Shown: positions 1 through 8,709, numbered from the stretch's first letter. The stretch: DNA of 11,731 nt from Anaerobacillus sp. (GCA_007118195.1 SKSA01000213.1:1-11731); one strand, 5' to 3'. Numbers and translations are program-made. Notes: generated by a model from the sequence alone, not told the origin.

Positions 1-119
1 CGCATTATGAAGATTATGAATTAATTACAAAATTATCAAAGGGACTTGGTACACCAATGAAGGGCATTGAAATTTCAAGTTTAGATCCTTCTGAGCGTAT
101 GCAAGAGCGTGGCTGGTAA
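1..119 (+). CDS. pdxS: PdxS, pyridoxal 5'-phosphate synthase lyase subunit (3' end only)
   Basis: This is the last 38 codons of a gene that enters from the left edge; complete codons begin at base 3 and the TAA is at 117-119. The residues end in [10 protein letters not shown] followed by ERMQERGW, the characteristic C-terminal tail of PdxS/YaaD. PdxS builds PLP from ribose 5-phosphate, glyceraldehyde 3-phosphate and ammonia in the DXP-independent vitamin B6 route. It works in the cytoplasm as a 12-mer that carries PdxT glutaminase subunits. The catalytic barrel residues lie outside the window. The stop is 32 bases before pdxT, which fits a pdxST operon. Identification rests on the tail plus the pdxT neighbour. 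Confidence 0.95.
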   Translation, partial: HYEDYELITKLSKGLGTPMKGIEISSLDPSERMQERGW

Positions 120-151
120 AATAGTTACTAGCAAAGAAAGGAAGTATTCAA

Positions 152-745
152 ATGGTTAAAATAGGAGTACTTGCTCTGCAAGGTGCCGTTCGTGAACATG
201 TGAAATCTTTAGTTGCCCCTGGTGTCGAAGTTGTTGTTGTGAAAAAGGTCGAACAACTAGAAGACTTAGATGGTCTTGTGTTGCCAGGTGGAGAAAGCAC
301 AGCGATGCGACGCCTCATTGATAAATATGGATTTTTTGAACCGTTAAAAGATTTTGCAACGCAAGGTAAGCCGATGTTTGGTACTTGTGCAGGCTTAATT
401 TTAATGGCAAAAAAGCTTGTTGGACAAAAAGATGGGCATCTAGAAGTAATTGATATGGAAGTTGAGCGCAATGCTTTTGGCAGACAACGTGAAAGCTTTG
501 AAGCTGAATTAATGGTCAAAGGAATAGCTGATGATATCATGGCTGTATTCATTCGTGCACCTTTAATAAAGTCTGTAGGCGAAGATGTTGAAATTCTTTC
601 TAAATACAAAGGTGAAATTGTTGCTGTAAGACAAAATCAGTTTTTAGCTTGTTCATTTCATCCAGAATTAACTGCTGATGCTCGTTTTCATCAATACTTT
701 GTAGATGTTGTGAAAGAAACGAAAAGTAAATGTTTAAACGTATAA
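152..745 (+). CDS. pdxT: PdxT, glutaminase subunit of pyridoxal 5'-phosphate synthase
   Basis: PdxT hydrolyses glutamine and passes ammonia to PdxS for PLP synthesis. The 197-residue product has the usual family length and is a class I glutamine amidotransferase of the SNO/PdxT type. Visible motifs are the oxyanion-loop LPGGEST at 44-50, the nucleophile Cys79 in FGTCAGL, and His170 and Glu172 in SFHPELT, completing the Cys-His-Glu triad. The ATG at 152 follows AAAGGAAG at 137-144 with 7 bases between. It lies 32 bases after pdxS with no terminator between, so the two are probably cotranscribed. The opposite-strand open frame across 148-609 is a shadow. Nothing in the gene looks abnormal. Confidence 0.97.
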   Translation: MVKIGVLALQGAVREHVKSLVAPGVEVVVVKKVEQLEDLDGLVLPGGESTAMRRLIDKYGFFEPLKDFATQGKPMFGTCAGLILMAKKLVGQKDGHLEVIDMEVERNAFGRQRESFEAELMVKGIADDIMAVFIRAPLIKSVGEDVEILSKYKGEIVAVRQNQFLACSFHPELTADARFHQYFVDVVKETKSKCLNV

Positions 746-817
746 TTTTTAGTGAAAAATAAACTTAATGAATTTGATCATACTGATATAGCTCCACTAA
801 GAGGCTATTTAAAGTAA

Positions 818-846
818 TTATCAAATTTACTCAACTAATATATAAA
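818..846 (+). promoter_or_regulatory. Candidate sigma-A promoter for the serS T-box leader
   Basis: TTATCA (818-823) and TATAAA (841-846) are separated by exactly 17 bases, giving a predicted start near 853. That is just before the first conserved bases of the T-box leader. The -10 matches consensus in 5 of 6 positions, the -35 in only 4 of 6. Several overlapping AT-rich alternatives exist at 836-844, so this is a moderate-confidence inference. No U-tract hairpin was seen between pdxT and this site, so read-through from pdxST is possible. Confidence 0.45.
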
Positions 847-852
847 AACGAA

Positions 853-1098
853 ATGCAATGAAAGGAAATAGTAACATTGTTATTATTTACAGAGAGTCGA
901 TGGTAGGTGTGAATCGATATTAGTGCAATGTGAATCCATCCTTGAGTAGATTACTGAACGAAGTTTTGGCTTCTATTAGGTAATTCCGGTACACCTTCCG
1001 TTATTAAGGTGCTAAGAGAAAGAGCAAGCATTTGCTCTTTAATTAGGGTGGCAACGCGGGTAAACTCTCGTCCCTTTTATTTGGGACGGGAGTTTTTT
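853..1098 (+). promoter_or_regulatory. Serine-specific T-box riboswitch leader of serS
   Basis: This non-coding stretch between pdxT and serS is a tRNA-sensing leader. Stem I begins around 853 and includes the GA-rich AGAGAGTCGATGG at 891-903. The specifier codon read from the segment GTGAATCCATCC is TCC (935-937), a serine codon. Stem III is AAAGAGCAA (1019-1027) paired with TTGCTCTTT (1032-1040). The T-box core AGGGTGGCAACGCGG is at 1045-1059; its TGGC (1049-1052) complements a tRNA 3' end of GCCA, as expected for tRNA-Ser with discriminator G. AGGG (1045-1048) can pair with CCCT (1072-1075), which competes with the terminator. Uncharged tRNA-Ser should stabilise the antiterminator and switch on serS. 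Position just before a seryl-tRNA synthetase agrees with the specifier. Confidence 0.95.
1063..1098 (+). terminator. T-box-regulated intrinsic terminator before serS
   Basis: AACTCTCGTCCC (1063-1074) pairs with GGGACGGGAGTT (1083-1094) as a 12-bp stem containing one G-U pair, with an 8-base loop, and the T run extends to 1098. The left arm overlaps the bases used by the T-box antiterminator, so the two structures are mutually exclusive. Confidence 0.93.
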
Positions 1099-1135
1099 AT
1101 ATGGATTTAAAATTAATGAAAATTAGGAGGTATAA

Positions 1136-2413
<1,278 letters not shown>

Positions 2414-2457
2414 TTTAGTTATTTTCATTCTTTAATCAGTTAAAAACGAGAAATTAA

Positions 2458-2503
2458 AAAGGAAGGGTCAAAATGGCAATTTACGCTATTTGACCCTTCC
2501 TTT
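2458..2503. terminator. Bidirectional terminator between serS and the convergent binding-protein gene
   Basis: A perfect 15-bp stem pairs AAAGGAAGGGTCAAA (2458-2472) with TTTGACCCTTCCTTT (2489-2503). Allowing one bulged A, it extends by TGGC/GCTA to a 7-base loop. On the minus strand the stem is followed by a clean T run (complement of the A run ending at 2457), ideal for ending the binding-protein transcript. On the plus strand the downstream T-rich 2501-2520 serves serS less perfectly. The convergent gene stops 12 bases away at 2515. Confidence 0.93.
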
Positions 2504-2514
2504 AAATTGTATTT

Positions 2515-4110
2515 TTATTTTAATGTTACATTTTGTAATTGGAATAATCCATTTGGATGTTGCCAGAAACCTTGAATATCATTACTTACACCTACAATAT
2601 ATTGTTGGTGATGAGTGTAAAGCATTGGCGCTTCTTCTACAAGGATTTCTTGGGCTTGAGTATATAAATCAAAACGTACATCTGGATCGCCTTCTTGACG
2701 AGCTGCATCTAATAGCTCATCTAATTCGTTATTTGCTAAGAAAGTACGATTTCCTGCCTCACCTTGGTTATTTGAATGGAATAGTGCATACATACCATAA
2801 TCAGCATCGGCTGTTACAGTAACCCATCCAAGGATAAACATATCATGCTCACCGTTAGCGGTACTTGCTAAATACGTACCCCACTCAATAACCTCGATAC
2901 TCACATCGATCCCAATATCTTTTAATTGATCTTGAACAAACTCAGCAGTATCCATACGAGCAGGATTATCATTTGTCCAAATTGTTGTTTCAAAGCCATC
3001 TTCGTAACCTGCGTCAGCTAACAATTCTTTTGCTTTTTCAATGTTGTACTCTATAGGTGAAACATTTTCATTAAAACCAAATACATTTGGTGCTAATGGG
3101 CCAACAGCTGGTGTACCATAACCATCTAATAGACCATTAATAATCATATCTTTATCAATTGCCATTGAAATTGCTTGGCGAACTCTTACATCGTTAAATG
3201 GTTCTTTATCAAGGTTAAAACCAATATAAGCTAAACTTAAGCTATCTGTTAATTCAACGAAGGAATCAGCATTAGCATCAATTCTGCTAACATCTGTTGA
3301 GCGAACTTGCTCAATGATATGTGCATTGCCTGTTTCTAGTTCAGCTACACGAGTTAAATCTTCTGGTACTACATTAAATGTTACAGTGTCAACCTTTGCA
3401 GGCTCACCCCAGTAGTTATCGTTTTTAGCTAATTTAACATACTGTCCTGGTACCCAGTCATCAAATACGAAAGGACCAGTACCTACAGGACTTTCATTGA
3501 TTACACTTCCTGGATCTTTTCCATCTGCCATTGCAGCATAGTCAGCCTCAATAGAATCAAGGCTAATAATTCCACCACCAGTATGTGCTAAATGAGAAGG
3601 AAGTGGAGCAAAAGGAAACTCCGTCGTAAATTGAACAGTAAACTCATCCACAACAGTTACTTCAGTAATCATATCAAATAGGAAAGAACGTGGAGAAGCA
3701 ACATCTGGATCTAGAACACGATCAAAGTTTGCTTTTACAACCTCAGCATTGAATGCAGAACCATCATGGAATGTTACTCCATCACGAAGTTGAAATTCCC
3801 ATACTGTATCTTCAACTAATTCCCACTCTGTTGCAAGAGCAGCATGAAGTTCACCGTCTGCATCTTGATATAGAAGAGAGTCGTAAATATTTGTTGATAC
3901 ATTACTTGATGGTACATCGTTAGAACCGTGAGGATCCAATGATACAGCATCAGATGGAACAGCAATTATTAAATCTCCACCTGCAGTTGCTTCTACATCT
4001 GCATCACCAGTTTCAGCTGGGTTAGCGTCATCTTGAGTACCACATGCAGCTAGTACAGCACTTAACATTAACGCCAATACTAGCATAAAAAATTTGTTCT
4101 TTGAAAACAT
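2515..4110 (-). CDS. ABC transporter substrate-binding lipoprotein, family 5 (peptide/glutathione type)
   Basis: This 531-residue extracytoplasmic solute-binding protein should capture a peptide-like ligand for the importer encoded next door. Residues 1-23 are a lipoprotein signal peptide with lipobox LAAC and lipidated Cys23, followed by an Asp/Ala-rich linker to about 44. The mature part begins GGDLIIAVPSDAVSLDPHG and has the SBP family 5 signature around 108-135 (LRDGVTFHDGSAFNAEVVKA). Its C-terminus reads GFWQHPNGLFQLQNVTLK. Overall it resembles Bacillaceae proteins labelled glutathione or dipeptide binding, recalled from memory rather than searched; nickel or oligopeptide ligands are not excluded. 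The ATG follows AGGGGG (complement of 4118-4123). It is transcribed divergently from the permease genes, unlike classic opp/dpp operons. Confidence 0.93.
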   Translation of the reverse strand: MFSKNKFFMLVLALMLSAVLAACGTQDDANPAETGDADVEATAGGDLIIAVPSDAVSLDPHGSNDVPSSNVSTNIYDSLLYQDADGELHAALATEWELVEDTVWEFQLRDGVTFHDGSAFNAEVVKANFDRVLDPDVASPRSFLFDMITEVTVVDEFTVQFTTEFPFAPLPSHLAHTGGGIISLDSIEADYAAMADGKDPGSVINESPVGTGPFVFDDWVPGQYVKLAKNDNYWGEPAKVDTVTFNVVPEDLTRVAELETGNAHIIEQVRSTDVSRIDANADSFVELTDSLSLAYIGFNLDKEPFNDVRVRQAISMAIDKDMIINGLLDGYGTPAVGPLAPNVFGFNENVSPIEYNIEKAKELLADAGYEDGFETTIWTNDNPARMDTAEFVQDQLKDIGIDVSIEVIEWGTYLASTANGEHDMFILGWVTVTADADYGMYALFHSNNQGEAGNRTFLANNELDELLDAARQEGDPDVRFDLYTQAQEILVEEAPMLYTHHQQYIVGVSNDIQGFWQHPNGLFQLQNVTLK

Positions 4111-4141
4111 TTTAAAACCCCCTAATTTTTTTATTTGTTTT

Positions 4142-4156
4142 GTTTTTTCAAAAAAC
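4142..4156. repeat. 15-bp inverted repeat in the binding-protein leader (weak CodY-like)
   Basis: GTTTTTT-C-AAAAAAC has perfect 7-bp arms around one base and lies just downstream of the predicted minus-strand -10. Against the CodY consensus AATTTTCWGAAAATT the best minus-strand alignment has about four mismatches. CodY control, which is known for peptide importers in Bacillus, is only a guess here. The repeat itself is certain, its role is not. Confidence 0.35.
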
Positions 4157-4163
4157 TAAATTC

Positions 4164-4192
4164 AATATAACTTAATTATTCTAAAAAAACAA
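4164..4192 (-). promoter_or_regulatory. Candidate promoter for the binding-protein gene
   Basis: Read on the minus strand, TTGTTT (complement of 4187-4192) and TATATT (complement of 4164-4169) are 17 bases apart. This predicts a leader of roughly 45-50 bases before the ATG at 4110. The -10 matches 5 of 6 consensus bases, the -35 only 3 of 6. The palindrome at 4191-4204 overlaps its upstream edge by two bases, where a regulator could act. Other AT-rich alternatives exist. Confidence 0.4.
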
Positions 4193-4204
4193 GTATGAAT
4201 ACTT
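4191..4204. repeat. 14-bp inverted repeat (AAGTAT-GA-ATACTT), possible operator
   Basis: AAGTAT and ATACTT form perfect 6-bp arms around a 2-base centre. The repeat overlaps the predicted minus-strand -35 region by two bases, a plausible place for a repressor or activator of the binding-protein gene. No known regulator is recognised from it. In AT-rich DNA a repeat of this size could also be chance. Confidence 0.4.
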
Positions 4205-4209
4205 AAATT

Positions 4210-4244
4210 AAGGTGTTGTTTAAAAAAATAACAACGCCTTTTGT
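4210..4244 (+). terminator. Orphan terminator-like hairpin in the divergent intergenic region
   Basis: AAGGTGTTGTT (4210-4220) pairs with AACAACGCCTT (4230-4240), 11 bp with one G-U pair and a 9-base loop, followed on the plus strand by TTTTGTTGTTT. It has the form of an intrinsic terminator, but no plus-strand gene lies between the serS terminator and this point. It could end a short unannotated RNA or antisense transcript, or be a relic. On the minus strand it lacks a good T run. Confidence 0.5.
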
Positions 4245-4356
4245 TGTTTAACGCTTTAAAGTAACTGTTTGATAGCTTTTTAGGATGTCCATAGTTAAGT
4301 AATTAAATTTCTTTATTGAAGCCTAGTTTTTGAAATTTTACAAAAATCAGTTATAG

Positions 4357-4404
4357 TATAATAGTATTATTTTACATTGTAATATATTATATACATGCTA
4401 TAAT
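4357..4404 (+). promoter_or_regulatory. Candidate promoter(s) for the permease/ATPase operon
   Basis: The best candidate is TATAAT at 4399-4404 with an extended TG at 4396-4397 (TGCTATAAT), and TTGTAA at 4377-4382 as a -35 with 16-bp spacing. A second perfect TATAAT is at 4357-4362 but lacks a well-spaced -35. The -35 of the first candidate overlaps the 11-bp palindrome TTACATTGTAA (4372-4382), a possible operator. The predicted leader is about 58 bases to the ATG at 4469. Confidence 0.6.
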
Positions 4405-4468
4405 TTACTCTTGTACGAGTTCTTAAGACTGTTAATAATTAATTTTTTTTGGAGAGGGTGTCAATTCT

Positions 4469-5371
4469 ATGAATGACCAAACACAAATAACACCAATTAT
4501 GAAGCAACCAACCCCACCTTCTAATCCTAGGTTGGAAAGTTGGAAAACTTTTTTTAAGAAATTAAGAAAAAATAGAGCAGCTATGGTCGGCGGAATCCTG
4601 ATTTTATTTTTTATTTTCGTAGCTATTATTGGTCCGTTTCTTGCACCGTTTGATCCGACTACTCAAAATCAAATGAACAAGTTAGTTGGTCCTTCATCGG
4701 AACATTGGTTTGGAACCGATCATCAAGGAAGAGATATTTTCAGTAGACTTATTCATGGAATGTCTATTACCCTATTTATTGGTTTTACATCTGTAATTAT
4801 TGGAGCTTTCTTTGGGGTATTCCTTGGTTTAGTCTCAGGATACTATGGTAAGCGAGTTGATGCGGTAATTATGAGATCAATGGATGTTTTACTAGCTTTC
4901 CCTGGTATATTACTAGCTTTAGCAATCGTTAGTGTACTTGGTGGTAATTTAACAAATGTAATTATTGCTGTTGGTATATTTGCAATTCCTTCTTTTGCAA
5001 GGATTGTCCGTGGATCTGTTTTATCAGTTAAGAAACTTGAATATGTTGATGCGGTGAAAGCACTTGGAGCAAGTGATGTACGTATTATATTCAAGCATAT
5101 ACTTCCAAATGTTATGTCACCTATTATTGTACAAGCTACTCTTTATATGGCAGCTGCTATTCTGACGGCGAGTGGTCTATCGTTCTTAGGAATGGGAGCG
5201 CAACCACCGACTCCTGAATGGGGTGCGATGTTAAGTGCTGGGCGCAGTTATATGTTTGATGCCCCACATGTTGCATTTTTCCCAGGTATTGCAATAGTTA
5301 TTGTTGTATTAGCATTTAATATCTTTGGTGATGGCTTAAGAGATGCATTAGATCCAAAAATGAAAAACTAA
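4469..5371 (+). CDS. Peptide-type ABC transporter permease, DppC/OppC/NikC family
   Basis: One of the two membrane subunits of a type I peptide-class ABC importer. The 300-residue protein has the usual family length. A proline-rich cytoplasmic tail (1-36) leads to the first membrane helix (about 38-60), then the GTDHQGRDIFSRLIHG segment (83-97) typical of the C-type permease, and further helices near 100-123, 135-158, 162-178, 216-240 and 268-287. The ATPase-coupling EAA loop is EYVDAVKALGASDVRIIF at about 191-208. The ATG at 4469 follows GGAGAGGG (4451-4458). It is the first gene of the operon, before the B-type permease, the reverse of the common B-C order. Substrate is set by the binding protein and is unresolved. 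Confidence 0.95.
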   Translation: MNDQTQITPIMKQPTPPSNPRLESWKTFFKKLRKNRAAMVGGILILFFIFVAIIGPFLAPFDPTTQNQMNKLVGPSSEHWFGTDHQGRDIFSRLIHGMSITLFIGFTSVIIGAFFGVFLGLVSGYYGKRVDAVIMRSMDVLLAFPGILLALAIVSVLGGNLTNVIIAVGIFAIPSFARIVRGSVLSVKKLEYVDAVKALGASDVRIIFKHILPNVMSPIIVQATLYMAAAILTASGLSFLGMGAQPPTPEWGAMLSAGRSYMFDAPHVAFFPGIAIVIVVLAFNIFGDGLRDALDPKMKN

Positions 5372-5382
5372 AGAGAGGTGAG

Positions 5383-6333
5383 TTGAAATTGTTTACATTT
5401 ATTATTAGACGCTCTATTCAAACAATACCTGTACTGATTGGTGTTACTGTTCTTGTATTTATGCTGATGCACCTCATTCCTGGTGATCCGGCACAAATTA
5501 TTGCCGGGGAAAGCGCCTCAGAACAACAAGTTGAACAAATGCGTGAACGTTTAGGGTTAAATGATCCATTACCAGTTCAGTACTTTAAATATATAAGTAA
5601 TGCAGTGCAAGGTGATTTAGGAAGCTCTGTAAGAAATGGCCGTGCAGTAGCAGATGAAATTTCAGCAAGATTTTGGACAACTGTAGAACTTGCAGTCTAT
5701 AGTACGATTTTAAGTATTTTTATTGGATTGATTGCTGGAATTATATCAGCGACAAGGCATTATACGTTAACAGATGTTTCAATTATGATCGTTGCCTTAT
5801 TTGGTCTATCAATGCCAAACTTCTGGCTCGGACTAATGTTAATTCAATGGTTTTCTATAGGTCATATCAGTTGGCTTCCATTTGATACAGCATGGTTTTC
5901 ACCATCAGGTTGGGGTTCATGGCAACAAAATGTTCTACCTGTTATAACGTTAGGAACAGCAGGGGCAGCTATTATTGCTCGTATGACTCGTTCAAGTATG
6001 TTAGAAGTTATAGGACAAGACTTTATTCGAACTGCAAGAGCAAAGGGTGTAAAAGAACGAGTAGTTATTTATCGTCATGCTCTTAAAAATGCGCTAATAC
6101 CTGTTGTAACGATTGTTGGTTTACAATTTGGTTCGTTACTTGGTGGTACAGTGTTAACAGAAACAGTATTTGCTATAAATGGGATGGGGCGTCTTATTAT
6201 TGATGCAATCCGTGCACGTGACTTCCCAGTCGTACAAGGTACAGTATTAGTAATTTCTTTACTATTTGTATTAGTAAACTTCCTTGTCGACATTTCATAT
6301 CGTTATCTAAATAAACGTGTTGACCTTGATTAA
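5383..6333 (+). CDS. Peptide-type ABC transporter permease, DppB/OppB/NikB family
   Basis: Second membrane subunit, pairing with the preceding C-type permease. The product is 316 residues, normal for the family. The first helix (about 9-31) contains TIPVLIGVTVLVFMLMHLIPGDP, the B-type hallmark. A periplasmic-side segment with RLGLNDPLPVQY follows, then helices near 100-123, 130-157, 183-200, 236-260 and 283-304. The EAA loop is FIRTARAKGVKERVVIYRHA at about 214-233. The start is a TTG. TTG at 5383 sits only 4 bases after the GAGG of the Shine-Dalgarno site GAGGTGA (5375-5381); the in-frame TTG at 5389 is 10 bases away and may be the true start, giving MFTFIIRRS. It begins 11 bases after the upstream stop, so translation is likely coupled. 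Confidence 0.94.
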   Translation: MKLFTFIIRRSIQTIPVLIGVTVLVFMLMHLIPGDPAQIIAGESASEQQVEQMRERLGLNDPLPVQYFKYISNAVQGDLGSSVRNGRAVADEISARFWTTVELAVYSTILSIFIGLIAGIISATRHYTLTDVSIMIVALFGLSMPNFWLGLMLIQWFSIGHISWLPFDTAWFSPSGWGSWQQNVLPVITLGTAGAAIIARMTRSSMLEVIGQDFIRTARAKGVKERVVIYRHALKNALIPVVTIVGLQFGSLLGGTVLTETVFAINGMGRLIIDAIRARDFPVVQGTVLVISLLFVLVNFLVDISYRYLNKRVDLD

Positions 6334-6355
6334 TAACTAAATCGTAACTATTATA

Positions 6356-6389
6356 TTACCGTTATCTACATTAGTGTGGCTTGCGGTAA
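6356..6389 (+). other. Intercistronic stem-loop between permease and ATPase genes
   Basis: TTACCG (6356-6361) pairs with CGGTAA (6384-6389), enclosing a symmetric 4 x 4 internal loop and an inner 5-bp stem CTACA/TGTGG (one G-U) with loop TTAG. No T run follows, so it is not a normal intrinsic terminator. It could adjust relative expression by mRNA processing or stability. It lies within the 111-base gap before the next start, the longest gap inside the operon. Confidence 0.4.
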
Positions 6390-6444
6390 AATTAAAACAA
6401 TCTATAAATTTACAAAAACAACCTAAGCGAAGGGTGTGAAATAT

Positions 6445-7479
6445 ATGAGTAACAACGATTCAATTATTGAAGTTCGTGACTTACGTACTTCGTTTTTTAC
6501 AGACGGTGGTGAAGTTAAAGCTGTAGATGGCGTTAACTTCTCAGTCCCTAAAGGTAAGACTCTAGGTATCGTAGGAGAGTCAGGTTCAGGTAAAAGTATT
6601 ACATCCCTTTCGATCCTTCGTCTTATTCAAAACCCTGGTAAAACCATCGGTGGAGAAATTTTCTTTAAAGGTAAAGATTTATTAAAATTAAAGGAAGCAG
6701 AAATGCTTAAAATACGAGGTAATGAGATCTCAATGATTTTCCAGGAACCAATGACATCTCTAAACCCTGTATATACTGTTGGAGAACAAATTGCTGAATC
6801 ATTTATCATCCATCAAGGTTTAAAAAAGAAACAAGCTATAGAAAAATCAATTGAAATGTTAAAGTATGTTGGTATACCCTCGCCTGAAAAGCGTGTTCAT
6901 CAATACCCCCACGAATTATCCGGGGGGATGAGGCAACGTGTTATGATCGCTATGGCACTTGCTTGTAAGCCTGAATTATTAATAGCGGATGAGCCAACAA
7001 CTGCTCTTGATGTAACAATTCAAGCTCAAATACTTGAGCTTATGAAGGAATTACAAAGTGAACTTGGAATGTCTATTATTCTGATTACACATGACTTAGG
7101 AGTTGTAGCAGAAAGCTGTGATTATGTAGCTGTAATGTATTGTGGGAAAGTAGTTGAATACGCAGATGTTCAAACATTATTTGAAAAACCACAGCATCCA
7201 TATACAATTGGATTGATGAACTCGTTACCTCGTCATGATCAAGATTTAGGTAATGCTGAGTTGTCGGTAATCAGAGGATCTGTTCCAAGTCCAAAAGAAA
7301 TGCCTGTTGGTTGTCGGTTTGCTCCACGTTGCCGACATGCTAGTAAAATATGTGAGGAACGTCTTCCCGAATTAGAGCAAGCAGAAAACGGAAATCAAAT
7401 TCGTTGTTGGATTTACTCAGATGAATGGGATGGAGATACGGAGGTGAACGTGTATGAAGAAAGAACTACTAAAGGTTAA
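6445..7479 (+). CDS. Peptide-type ABC transporter ATP-binding protein, DppD/OppD family
   Basis: First of two cytoplasmic ATPases that drive import. From the ATG at 6445 the protein is 344 residues. It shows Walker A GESGSGKS (44-51), Q-loop Gln100, signature LSGGMRQR (158-165), Walker B LLIADEP (178-184) and H-loop His216. The C-terminal oligopeptide/dipeptide extension contains [10 protein letters not shown], with Cys290, Cys296, Cys303 and Cys321. This is the four-Cys pattern that binds a [4Fe-4S] cluster in a studied DppD. A GTG at 6436 would add three residues but lies inside the Shine-Dalgarno GAAGGGTG, so 6445 is preferred. Its 3' end overlaps the next gene by 26 bases, indicating translational coupling. 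Confidence 0.96.
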   Translation: MSNNDSIIEVRDLRTSFFTDGGEVKAVDGVNFSVPKGKTLGIVGESGSGKSITSLSILRLIQNPGKTIGGEIFFKGKDLLKLKEAEMLKIRGNEISMIFQEPMTSLNPVYTVGEQIAESFIIHQGLKKKQAIEKSIEMLKYVGIPSPEKRVHQYPHELSGGMRQRVMIAMALACKPELLIADEPTTALDVTIQAQILELMKELQSELGMSIILITHDLGVVAESCDYVAVMYCGKVVEYADVQTLFEKPQHPYTIGLMNSLPRHDQDLGNAELSVIRGSVPSPKEMPVGCRFAPRCRHASKICEERLPELEQAENGNQIRCWIYSDEWDGDTEVNVYEERTTKG

Positions 7480-8443
7480 TGATCTAAAACAACATTTTCC
7501 AATTAAAGGCGGTTTACTTGGTCGTACCGTGAACCACGTAAAAGCTGTAGATGGTGTTTCTTTTACCGTATATGAAGGGGAAACCGTTAGTATTGTTGGA
7601 GAATCTGGTTGTGGTAAGTCAACAACTGGACGAGCTGTCTTAAGGCTTGATGAACCAACATCTGGAGAAGTTTATTTTGATGGTGAAAACCTTCTCTCAT
7701 TAAATAAGCGAGAAATGAGAGCAAAACGTAAAGATTTACAAATTATATTCCAAGATCCTTATGCTTCAATTAATCCTCGTCAAACTGTACGTCAAGTATT
7801 AGAAGAGGCGATTGTAATTCAAAACGTGATACCTCCAAATGAAAGAGAAGAAAAGATTAAAGAGTTAATGGAAAAGGTAGGTCTTGGTGCTCATCAAATT
7901 GACCGTTTTCCACATGAGTTTAGTGGTGGGCAACGTCAACGTATCGGTATTGCGCGCGCATTATCTGTAGATCCTAAGCTTATTATTTGTGATGAAGCAG
8001 TATCTGCACTTGATGTTTCAATTCAAGCTCAGGTTATTAACTTATTAAAACAATTACAACGTGAAATGAAGCTTACGTATTTATTTATCTCCCATGATTT
8101 AGGAGTTGTACGTCATATTTCAGATCGTGTTATTGTTATGTATCTTGGTCGTATTGTGGAAGTTGCTGATAAAAACTCATTATTTGAAAATCCAAAACAT
8201 CCATATACAAAAGCGTTGTTATCAGCTATACCTGTCCCAGATCCAAAGCGTAAAAAAGAAAGAGTTATATTAACAGGTGATGTACCATCACCTATTGATC
8301 CACCAGCTGGTTGCCGTTTTCATACTCGTTGTCCTTTTGCAACGGATAAGTGTAAGGAAGAAGAACCAGAGTTAAGAACAACAGATGGAATGTCAGAGCA
8401 ACATGAAGCTGCTTGTCATTACATCGAAGAATTAAGTTCTTAA
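7454..8443 (+). CDS. Peptide-type ABC transporter ATP-binding protein, DppF/OppF family
   Basis: Second ATPase of the importer, expected to pair with the D-type subunit. The 329-residue product has Walker A GESGCGKS (49-56), Q-loop Gln100, signature FSGGQRQR (156-163), Walker B LIICDEA (177-183) followed by [11 protein letters not shown], and H-loop His214. The C-terminal extension has [10 protein letters not shown] and four cysteines (287, 293, 300, 321) spaced like those of the preceding ATPase. The ATG at 7454 lies within the last codons of the upstream gene and follows GGAGGTGA (7440-7447). It is the last gene before a strong terminator, completing the set binding protein, two permeases, two ATPases. 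Confidence 0.96.
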   Translation: MKKELLKVNDLKQHFPIKGGLLGRTVNHVKAVDGVSFTVYEGETVSIVGESGCGKSTTGRAVLRLDEPTSGEVYFDGENLLSLNKREMRAKRKDLQIIFQDPYASINPRQTVRQVLEEAIVIQNVIPPNEREEKIKELMEKVGLGAHQIDRFPHEFSGGQRQRIGIARALSVDPKLIICDEAVSALDVSIQAQVINLLKQLQREMKLTYLFISHDLGVVRHISDRVIVMYLGRIVEVADKNSLFENPKHPYTKALLSAIPVPDPKRKKERVILTGDVPSPIDPPAGCRFHTRCPFATDKCKEEEPELRTTDGMSEQHEAACHYIEELSS

Positions 8444-8475
8444 TAGAAAAAACTATATAGGCAGAAATAATTATT

Positions 8476-8516
8476 AAAAACCTTGTAGTTCCTTATCGTG
8501 GAACTACAAGGTTTTT
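8476..8516 (+). terminator. Terminator of the ABC transporter operon
   Basis: A perfect 17-bp stem pairs AAAAACCTTGTAGTTCC (8476-8492) with GGAACTACAAGGTTTTT (8500-8516) around the 7-base loop TTATCGT. The A and T runs at its ends let it work in either direction, but only the plus strand has a gene ending here (8443). Confidence 0.96.
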
Positions 8517-8623
8517 AGTGTTAAAAGATGTTATTACATATTCATTTTAAATCCTAAGCAGGAAAGAAGAGGTTGTTCACATTTTTTTCATAATTTGTGT
8601 ACGTTATTTCCTGAGGTTAGTGT

Positions 8624-8666
8624 CAGGGAAAATTCTTATTATATAAGGGTTTTTCCTGTTTTTTTT
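8624..8666 (+). terminator. Second terminator-like hairpin upstream of nrfH
   Basis: CAGGGAAAA (8624-8632) pairs with TTTTTCCTG (8650-8658) as a 9-bp stem with one G-U pair and a 17-base loop, followed at once by eight T residues. It is weaker than the hairpin at 8476-8516. It may be a backup terminator shielding nrfH from read-through, or end a small RNA from 8520-8620. No clear promoter or coding frame was seen in that interval. Confidence 0.5.
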
Positions 8667-8709
8667 ATTGTGATCAACTGATTTTTGTTCATATTTGTGT
8701 AACAGAAAA

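Noticed and set aside
148..609. Open reading frame on the minus strand opposite pdxT
   Set aside because: It lies wholly inside pdxT, whose catalytic motifs are intact; the Ser/Thr-rich product shows no recognisable family and no ribosome site.
783..810. Possible pdxT terminator around ATAGCTCC...GGCTAT, with an outer AATTTGAT/ATCAAATT pairing
   Set aside because: The inner stem is only about 5 bp, the outer pairing is long-range, and no T run follows.
2490..2822. Plus-strand frame of 110 codons over the terminator and binding-protein 3' end
   Set aside because: It starts inside the terminator stem and is antisense to a clear SBP family 5 gene.
5892..6293. Small frames on both strands within the B-type permease gene
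   Set aside because: They lie inside a well-supported membrane protein gene and show only composition typical of shadow frames.
6436..6444. GTG at 6436 as start of the D-type ATPase
   Set aside because: The GTG falls within the Shine-Dalgarno sequence GAAGGGTG; the ATG at 6445 has proper spacing.
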